Below, piece after piece: positions 1-4,454 of a stretch of DNA of 5,095 nucleotides. Source of the stretch: JANNVK01 sp031414415 (GTDB taxonomy: Bacteria; Acidobacteriota; Blastocatellia; Pyrinomonadales; Pyrinomonadaceae). Location: assembly GCA_031414415.1 (NCBI GenBank), contig JANNVK010000013.1:1-5095 (forward strand). The letters run 5' to 3'. The notes below the pieces were generated by a model, which saw nothing but the letters and a program-made list of their open reading frames with translations, ran no database searches and was not told the origin of the DNA. The stretch's first letter is position 1. Every line of letters begins with the position of its first letter. The position numbers and the translations under genes are program-made.

Positions 1-164
1 GTTTGTAGCGTTGACCTGACGACCATTTGCGTCGTAGCTGAAATTCATGTTTCTGAATTTGTTGTCGGTGATGACCATTCCGGCTTCGTTGTAAGTCGTG
101 TTTGTTGTAAATCTGTTGGTAGATTTCGAAATATCAGCGTCCTCAATCGCCGTCAACGGTAACG
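1..164 (-). repeat. Rhs core repeat, copy 1 (partial)
   Basis: This is the left-most copy of the Rhs core DNA. Position 1 corresponds to 1565 and 3711 in the other copies, and the alignment runs without gaps to about 164, where similarity stops abruptly. Differences from each other copy are scattered. Some blocks match only the copy at 3201 onward and others only the copy at 1055 onward. Confidence 0.85.
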
Positions 165-240
165 AATACCATATCTTAGGCTTACTCAATTTCAAAGTAG
201 TTCCCGCCAGTCCAAATTTGCGAAACTCAACCTTATTTGT
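1..240 (-). CDS. Rhs core fragment, start missing, 3' end beyond the left edge
   Basis: The reverse strand is open from 240 to the left edge. From about position 164 leftward it encodes Rhs core (LTAIEDADISKSTNRFTT, then a GMVITDNKFRNMNF segment, then DANGRQVN). This is colinear with 1565-1728 and 3711-3874 in the two other cores of the window. Upstream of 164 the frame encodes about 25 residues with no resemblance to Rhs (FRKFGLAGTTLKLS), so the homology begins abruptly at a junction. An in-frame stop lies at 243-241 and no ATG is available before the core; only weak TTG codons occur at 195 and 189. The frame overlaps the stop codon of the upstream small gene (235-233). By analogy with its neighbours it should continue into another DPSGL motif and a fourth tip outside the window. 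It is most likely an unexpressed orphan module; whether it is translated cannot be told from here. Confidence 0.75.
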
Positions 241-499
241 TTAAATTCGTTTTTCTGCTACGAATCACATCAAGCCATACAAAGAAGGCATTGAGACTCA
301 GAAATATACCAAAAGTAATTATGAGCAGTGATTCAAAATTCTTCGTTCTTTGAAACCAATCCCAAATACTTAGAATCGAAGTTCCAAATACGAACAAAGC
401 AAAAACTAAAATCCACCTTGGATTTTCCACAACAGATTTTGGTAAGCTTTCCTTTGTAGCTACGAAAAGATTCGTAAAAATACTAAAAATTTTTCTCAT
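233..499 (-). CDS. Small two-helix membrane protein, putative immunity protein for the 527-1054 tip
   Basis: This 88-residue protein has a short cationic amphipathic N-terminus (MRKIFSIFTNLF), a first membrane helix at about residues 29-48 (WILVFALFVFGTSILSIW), a polar loop, and a second helix at about 57-78 ending before a basic RSRK tail. The tail and the basic first loop suggest both ends are cytoplasmic. I recognise no named family. The ATG lies 27 nt after the stop of the upstream Rhs tip, which is the usual place for the cognate immunity gene of an Rhs toxin. That tip has a hydrophobic Gly/Ala-rich stretch, and integral-membrane immunity proteins are known for pore-forming colicins, so protection at the inner membrane is plausible but inferred. 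The ribosome-binding site is weak (a GG about 10 nt before the ATG). The gene is visibly more AT-rich than the Rhs cores. It could instead be an unrelated small membrane protein. Confidence 0.65.
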   Translation of the reverse strand: MRKIFSIFTNLFVATKESLPKSVVENPRWILVFALFVFGTSILSIWDWFQRTKNFESLLIITFGIFLSLNAFFVWLDVIRSRKTNLNK

Positions 500-526
500 A
501 TATTTTTACCATATTATTATTGTTGA

Positions 527-2140
527 CTAATTGTCATAAGGACCCACTCTATTCGCCGCATCAGGATAAAACTTCGCACAGGTGGCAAATGCTTTTACGA
601 GTTTAGCTGCTGATTTCAGTCCTTTCTTTAAAAAAGTGGCAAAAGCTCTAGGACTCAAAGTTAAGTCAAAATTCACTAGAAGAACAGAGAGACCGCCCGC
701 AGCTGTCCCAAGGCTCTTACCGAGTATTCCACCTACTGCCGCACTAAATGCAATAACGTTTGAGTATGTATAATTACTACTAACGCTCTTGAATAAGTCA
801 ATTGAAAGTTTTAACGTTCTGTCTACATGTGCGGCATAAACGTCCGCCCTACACTTAGCGTAATCATCGTCGTCATTGTTTTCAACTGACGGAGGTGGAG
901 GATCAAAACTTCCACCACCACTAGTTTCTACTCCACTTCCACTACTTCCACCGATGTTCATAAAGTAAACAGATTGTGTGCAAATGTATTTATCGGATTC
1001 AGTTTCCCAATTTGGATTATATCGACAAGTCGTGTAGAAAAAAGCTATTAACTGCAAACCACTTGGATCAACAAAATTTGTCGGTTCATTCTCGACATAA
1101 CCGTAGCGATTAAATGATTGTGGATTATCAGTGTCCATCGAGCCGTTATATGGATCAGGACTCGTCCACCTTCCAGCACGATTTTCATTCTTTCTAAACC
1201 AAGTGTGATTCAGTCCCGATGAGTCTTTTTCGGTTAAGCCGTAACCTTGCCGAGTTGTGGCATCGCCGGAATAACCATTTTCAATCGAACGTGTTCCAAT
1301 TCCCAACGAAATTTCTTCGCCAAAAGCCGTGAAGTCGAATCTTGCTTGGATGAATCCGTTCGCGTTTACGCTTGCTCGGACGCTTCCTTGCCAATCTTGC
1401 AAAACGTAGCTAACTCCGCCGTTTCCTTCGCCTTGCGTTCCGTATTCCGCGACTAACTTGCCGAATGCGTCATAAATCACAAATTGCCAAACGTCATTTA
1501 CCTTTGTTGCGACACGATTTCCTAATGCGTCATAGACCGTTTGAGCGTTTGTAGAGTTCGTTGCGTTTGTAGCGTTTACTTGACGACCATTTGCATCGTA
1601 AGCGAAATTCATGCTTCTGAATTTGTTATCAGAAATTACCATTCCAGCTTCGTTGTAAGTTGTATTTGTCGTAAATCGATTACTCGATTTCGAAATATCC
1701 GAATCTTCAATCGCCGTCATCGGCAACGGGTTTGATTGTACAGCTGTGCCGTTATTCGCGGCTTTTCGATTCATATTTCCAAATCTGTCGAAGTCAAATT
1801 TTTGCTTGTAAGTCAACGTGTTTGTTGCACCAAGATACTCGCGTGATTCGCTCAAACGCCCGATTGAATCATAATCAAATCGTTGTTGCGATTGTTTTTG
1901 CGTTCCGATAAACGATTCAATTCTTCCCAATTGACCATTATTTTTTGTCGCATCAATCGCACCAGTCGCTAAATCGACTTTTCCGTAACCGTAATCATAC
2001 TGCTGTAAGACTTGGCTACCTTTTTTCAGGCTTTGAGTCTTCATTTGGAATCTATCGTCGTAGTCAAACGATTCACTCGTTCCATTGCCAAGATACATGA
2101 TCTCAAGCAAGCCTTTATTGTTGAAAATAACAGAACTCAA
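527..2140 (-). CDS. Orphan Rhs core with C-terminal tip (putative membrane-active toxin), 5'-truncated
   Basis: Residues 1-362 are YD-repeat Rhs core (FDYDDRF, QQRFDYDSIGRL, NFAYDANGR, FVIYDAFGKLVAEYG, ARFDFTAFGEEI). They end in the self-cleavage-type pair DPYNG (residues about 329-333) and DPSGL (358-362; bases 1069-1055). Full-length Rhs proteins usually exceed 1000 residues, so most of the shell is missing. The frame is open to 2170 (stop at 2173-2171) and the upstream codons read GAYSQRQDL, still Rhs-like, so the TTG at 2140 is only nominal. The next candidate is an ATG at 2098, and neither has a good ribosome-binding site. The 175-residue tip has cysteines at 372, 387, 430 and 521, a Gly/Ser/Pro/Asp linker (about 396-426), a Gly/Ala-rich hydrophobic stretch (about 461-489, including AAVGGILGKSLGTAAGGL) and a cationic amphipathic helix (about 500-519). 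I recognise no enzyme motif; pore formation is an inference. The two-helix membrane gene directly downstream is the likely immunity partner. Confidence 0.85.
   Translation of the reverse strand: MSSVIFNNKGLLEIMYLGNGTSESFDYDDRFQMKTQSLKKGSQVLQQYDYGYGKVDLATGAIDATKNNGQLGRIESFIGTQKQSQQRFDYDSIGRLSESREYLGATNTLTYKQKFDFDRFGNMNRKAANNGTAVQSNPLPMTAIEDSDISKSSNRFTTNTTYNEAGMVISDNKFRSMNFAYDANGRQVNATNATNSTNAQTVYDALGNRVATKVNDVWQFVIYDAFGKLVAEYGTQGEGNGGVSYVLQDWQGSVRASVNANGFIQARFDFTAFGEEISLGIGTRSIENGYSGDATTRQGYGLTEKDSSGLNHTWFRKNENRAGRWTSPDPYNGSMDTDNPQSFNRYGYVENEPTNFVDPSGLQLIAFFYTTCRYNPNWETESDKYICTQSVYFMNIGGSSGSGVETSGGGSFDPPPPSVENNDDDDYAKCRADVYAAHVDRTLKLSIDLFKSVSSNYTYSNVIAFSAAVGGILGKSLGTAAGGLSVLLVNFDLTLSPRAFATFLKKGLKSAAKLVKAFATCAKFYPDAANRVGPYDN
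1055..1864 (-). repeat. Rhs core repeat, copy 2
   Basis: This segment is directly repeated at 3201-4010 with a constant offset of 2146 bases and no insertions or deletions. It runs from the DPSGL codons back through the IGRLS codons. The core of this copy extends further upstream, to about 2165, than the other copies in the window do. Confidence 0.9.
1545..1580 (-). repeat. Degenerate 9-bp tandem repeat coding for Asn/Ala/Thr/Ser
   Basis: Four 9-base units (gcgtttgta, gagttcgtt, gcgtttgta, gcgtttact on the plus strand) encode the NATNATNSTNA linker of the Rhs core, between the ANGRQV and VYDALGN segments. The same site carries a different unit order in the copy at 3691-3726. Confidence 0.65.
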
Positions 2141-2242
2141 ATCTTGCCGTTGACTATATGCCCCAGTTTGTTATCTATTACAATCGTAAATCTAGTAATT
2201 TTCTGTTGTACTCTGACTTACGTTTGCTAGGCGGAACTTTAA

Positions 2243-2587
2243 CTATAAATTCGGAACATCCACATTACGACCAAAAGCAAAAAAACACATTGATGAATAC
2301 ACAAAACAAAATAAAATAACATATACAATTACGCTAATATCGCTCAAATAGAATGACTGTAACCAAGACTCAATTTCCAAAAATACTGTTTGCGGAGACT
2401 CTGAGTTGAAAAGATACGGTGATAGCGAACGGCGATTCGAAATGAGCGTAAGTGCAATTAAAAAACAAAAAGGAGAAATTACCAACCAAGTAGTTCGATA
2501 GTATTTACTTGATGAATAAAGCAAAAAACATGCAAACACAAATGGCAAAAATAGCGAAATTACAAAAAATATCATTGAAGCAAACAT
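2243..2587 (-). CDS. Three-helix membrane protein, putative immunity protein for the 2676-3200 tip
   Basis: This 114-residue, very hydrophobic protein has membrane helices at about residues 5-24 (MIFFVISLFLPFVFACFLLY), 33-50 (TWLVISPFCFLIALTLIS) and 84-105 (ISVIVYVILFCFVYSSMCFF). Basic residues after helix 1 (KYYR), after helix 2 (NRR) and after helix 3 (GR) flank the spans. I recognise no named family and see no resemblance to the 88-residue protein at 233-499. The ATG at 2587 has a strong purine-rich Shine-Dalgarno (AAAGGAGAGG) about 7 nt upstream, so translation does not depend on the preceding gene, whose stop is 88 nt away. Its place after an Rhs tip with a long hydrophobic segment suggests a membrane immunity protein against a membrane-inserting toxin. 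The region is strikingly AT-rich compared with the cores on both sides, fitting acquisition as a cassette. Immunity is inferred from position and topology only. Confidence 0.68.
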   Translation of the reverse strand: MFASMIFFVISLFLPFVFACFLLYSSSKYYRTTWLVISPFCFLIALTLISNRRSLSPYLFNSESPQTVFLEIESWLQSFYLSDISVIVYVILFCFVYSSMCFFAFGRNVDVPNL

Positions 2588-2594
2588 ATTTTTT

Positions 2595-2604
2595 CCTCTC
2601 CTTT
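2595..2604 (-). promoter_or_regulatory. Strong ribosome-binding site of the 2243-2587 gene
   Basis: The minus strand reads AAAGGAGAGG, ending 7 nt before the ATG at 2587. It is the best Shine-Dalgarno in the window and fixes the start of the three-helix membrane protein. Confidence 0.6.
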
Positions 2605-2612
2605 AACAAAGA

Positions 2613-2628
2613 CGAAATACAAATTTCG
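2613..2628. repeat. Small inverted repeat between tip B and its downstream gene
   Basis: A perfect 6-bp inverted repeat (CGAAAT, 4-nt ACAA loop, ATTTCG) lies in the 88-nt gap just upstream of the strong ribosome-binding site. It is AT-rich and not followed by a T-run on either strand, so it is not a good terminator. It could be an operator, a weak leader hairpin, or chance. Confidence 0.3.
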
Positions 2629-2675
2629 GATATTCTAACAAAATCAATAGTCGGATGTTAGAAAACACACCCCAT

Positions 2676-4001
2676 CTAGCTCGTGATTCCGGCTTGACGA
2701 GAACAATCGGCAAACTTAGCACTTATTTTATCATTAAATGCACTACGTTGAGTAGCGATTGCATGTTGTTCTGTATTTTCGATATGCAAAATAGCCGCCA
2801 CATAAACGATCGAGGCAATTACGAAACCGAGGAGACTCCCGGCAAGGGCTGACAAAATCACTGCACCAGCATAAGCTATTGCTGCTTGCTCATAATTGTT
2901 GTCGGATGATGTCCGAATCGTATTTATATTACGATTGGCTTCTCGCTGTAAAAATGGAAGTCCAGAATCAGGGTTATTTAAACACGCTGTAAACGCCGCG
3001 GCTTTTTTCCAATTTGGATCCGATCTCTGGTTACCAGCATTTCCGCCACGCGGCAACTGGGGCATAATATCGCCACCACCATTACGTCCATCGTCATAGG
3101 TGTAACAAACTAACCAATGACGTGAACCGGGAACTTCCTTTCCATCATTTGGACCACCGTCATAAACCGTATGATACCATTGACACCAAACAGACAAGTT
3201 CAAACCACTTGGGTCAATAAAACTAATCGGATCACTTGTAACATAAGAATACCGATTTGAAGACTGAGGATTTCTGAAATTCGTCGAGCCCTTATAAGGA
3301 TCAGGACTCGTCCACCGACCTGCACGGTTCTCATTCTTTCTAAACCGAGTATGATTCAGCCCAGTATTGTCTTTCTCAGTTTGCCCATAACCAAGCCGAG
3401 TTGTCGCATCGCCCGAATATCCTTGCTCAATCGAACGCATTCCAACGCCCAAACTTATTTCTTCACCAAAAGCCGTGAAATCGAATCTTGCTTGGATGAA
3501 TCCGTTGTTATTGACACTTGCACGAACCGAACCTTGCCAGTCTTGCAAAACATAGCTAACTCCGCCGTTTCCTTCGCTTTGTGTGCCATATTCCGCGACT
3601 AATTTCCCGAATGCATCGTAGATCACAAACTGCCAACTGTCATTTACTTTCGTCGCGACTCTGTTTCCGAATGCATCATAGACCGTTGTAGCGTTTATTG
3701 CGTTTGTAGAGTTTGTAGCGTTGACCTGACGACCGTTTGCGTCATACGAGAAATTCATCGAACGGAATTTGTTGTCGGCGATGACCATTCCGGCATCATT
3801 GTATGTCGTATTTGTCGTAAAACGATTGCTCGATTTCGAAATATCAGCGTCTTCAATCGCCGTCATCGGTAATGGATTTGCTTGTCTAGCAGTTCCATTA
3901 TTCGCCAACTTACGATACATATTTCCGAATCTGTCAAAGTCAATTTTCTGCTTATAAGTCAACGAATTATCTGTTCCTTTAAACTCCTTCGCATCAGACA
4001 A
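2676..4001 (-). CDS. Orphan Rhs core with C-terminal tip (putative membrane-active toxin), 5'-truncated
   Basis: Residues 1-267 are Rhs core, aligned without gaps to residues 96-362 of the protein at 527-2140; by eye about four in five residues are identical. The core ends in DPYKG and DPSGL (residues 263-267; bases 3215-3201). Upstream of the TTG at 4001 the frame still reads SAIGR and then meets a stop at 4019-4017, so it is truncated there. There is no ribosome-binding site and this start is nominal. One unusual change is HTRFRKNEN where the other core has HTWFRKNEN. The 174-residue tip has cysteines at 273, 299, 340 and 433, a Gly/Pro/Asn-rich linker (about 304-324), and a long Ala/Gly hydrophobic stretch at about 372-405 (including GAVILSALAGSLLGFVIASI), long enough for a tight hairpin or one extended helix. 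No catalytic motif was recognised. The three-helix membrane gene follows 88 nt downstream. Confidence 0.85.
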   Translation of the reverse strand: MSDAKEFKGTDNSLTYKQKIDFDRFGNMYRKLANNGTARQANPLPMTAIEDADISKSSNRFTTNTTYNDAGMVIADNKFRSMNFSYDANGRQVNATNSTNAINATTVYDAFGNRVATKVNDSWQFVIYDAFGKLVAEYGTQSEGNGGVSYVLQDWQGSVRASVNNNGFIQARFDFTAFGEEISLGVGMRSIEQGYSGDATTRLGYGQTEKDNTGLNHTRFRKNENRAGRWTSPDPYKGSTNFRNPQSSNRYSYVTSDPISFIDPSGLNLSVWCQWYHTVYDGGPNDGKEVPGSRHWLVCYTYDDGRNGGGDIMPQLPRGGNAGNQRSDPNWKKAAAFTACLNNPDSGLPFLQREANRNINTIRTSSDNNYEQAAIAYAGAVILSALAGSLLGFVIASIVYVAAILHIENTEQHAIATQRSAFNDKISAKFADCSRQAGITS

Positions 4002-4010
4002 ACGCCCAAT
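3201..4010 (-). repeat. Rhs core repeat, copy 3
   Basis: This is a direct repeat of 1055-1864. Many of the base differences I checked are synonymous: around 3500-3520 versus 1354-1374, Ser, Val and Asn codons differ only at third positions. Similarity ends near 4012, just before an in-frame stop at 4019-4017. Confidence 0.9.
3691..3726 (-). repeat. Degenerate 9-bp tandem repeat coding for Asn/Ala/Thr/Ser
   Basis: Four 9-base units (gcgtttatt, gcgtttgta, gagtttgta, gcgttgacc on the plus strand) encode NATNSTNAINA. The array has the same length as at 1545-1580 but the units differ in order and content. Positions 1-16 hold the last units of the third copy. Confidence 0.65.
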
Positions 4011-4045
4011 CGCACTTTAATCTTATTCGTCAGCCTTTTTTTACT

Positions 4046-4441
4046 TTAGAATTTCAAGAAAACAGGAAATGTTATTGATTCTTTGCCAGAAAAGGAAACC
4101 TCTGCGTAAAAAAGATTATTTTTACTGATATCAACTGTGGTTTCTGTGTTAATTATTTTTCCTCTTCCATTTTTGCAATCATCAAATATGTCATTGGAAT
4201 CAATAAGGACTTTTACTAGAACCGTGTCTTTCTTTTCACTCAATACTGAAAAATAAGTATTATAACCGTCCAAAAACAGAGACCCGCTCTTCACGCATGT
4301 GCCAACATACCATTTGCTTGTATGGCTGTCGAATTTTTCGTAGATGATAGTTTCAGCTGTTTGAGAACAATAACTCAAAAAACCAAAAATTAAGAGAATA
4401 TTGATGATTACAAATAAAAACTTCAAGCTATTTTTTTTCAT
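4046..4441 (-). CDS. Exported, possibly lipid-anchored small protein, putative immunity protein for the 4453-5085 tip
   Basis: This 131-residue protein starts with a classic export signal: basic MKKNSLK, then a hydrophobic core (FLFVIINILLIFGFL), then SYC at residues 23-25. Cys25 could be a lipoprotein cysteine, but the preceding Tyr is not a standard lipobox residue, so ordinary Sec cleavage or retention as an anchor is equally possible. The mature part (about 26-131) alternates polar and hydrophobic residues in short runs (VLVKVLIDS, LFYAEVSFSG, ITFPVFLKF), suggesting a small beta-rich domain; it has two further cysteines (CVKSG and DDCKN). No family was recognised. The ATG is 11 nt after the stop of the upstream tip. 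A GAGGT Shine-Dalgarno overlaps that stop with 8 nt spacing, so the pair is probably translationally coupled. An immunity protein exported to the periplasm implies that the partner toxin acts there; this is inference. Confidence 0.68.
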   Translation of the reverse strand: MKKNSLKFLFVIINILLIFGFLSYCSQTAETIIYEKFDSHTSKWYVGTCVKSGSLFLDGYNTYFSVLSEKKDTVLVKVLIDSNDIFDDCKNGRGKIINTETTVDISKNNLFYAEVSFSGKESITFPVFLKF

Positions 4442-4449
4442 TTATTTGT

Positions 4450-4454
4450 ACCTC
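4450..4454 (-). promoter_or_regulatory. Ribosome-binding site of the 4046-4441 gene, overlapping the tip's stop codon
   Basis: GAGGT on the minus strand lies 8 nt before the ATG at 4441 and overlaps the TGA stop (4455-4453) of the upstream Rhs tip. This supports the chosen start and suggests translational coupling of the tip and its neighbour. Confidence 0.6.

Noticed and set aside
1545..1580. Short repeats as a CRISPR-like array
   Set aside because: The 9-base units are contiguous, without spacers, in frame inside coding sequence, and explained by an Asn/Ala/Thr-rich linker.
1541..2852. Other plus-strand open frames at 582-773, 1541-1735, 2012-2230 and 2655-2852
   Set aside because: Each overlaps a well-supported minus-strand gene over most of its length, and the compositions are typical of antisense shadows.
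1247..3602. Two similar plus-strand open frames at 1247-1456 and 3351-3602 that look like a conserved protein pair
   Set aside because: They lie antisense to the same stretch of the two repeated Rhs cores, so their similarity only mirrors core conservation. They have no ribosome-binding sites and no recognisable domain.
4017..4045. T-run near 4036-4042 as a terminator
   Set aside because: On the minus strand, where the genes lie, this is an A-run (AAAAAAA) with no GC-rich hairpin before it, so it does not fit an intrinsic terminator in the direction of transcription.
4367..4441. Firm lipoprotein call for the 4046-4441 protein
   Set aside because: The candidate lipobox is LSYC, and Tyr just before the cysteine is unusual. 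Export is supported, but lipidation is kept only as a possibility.
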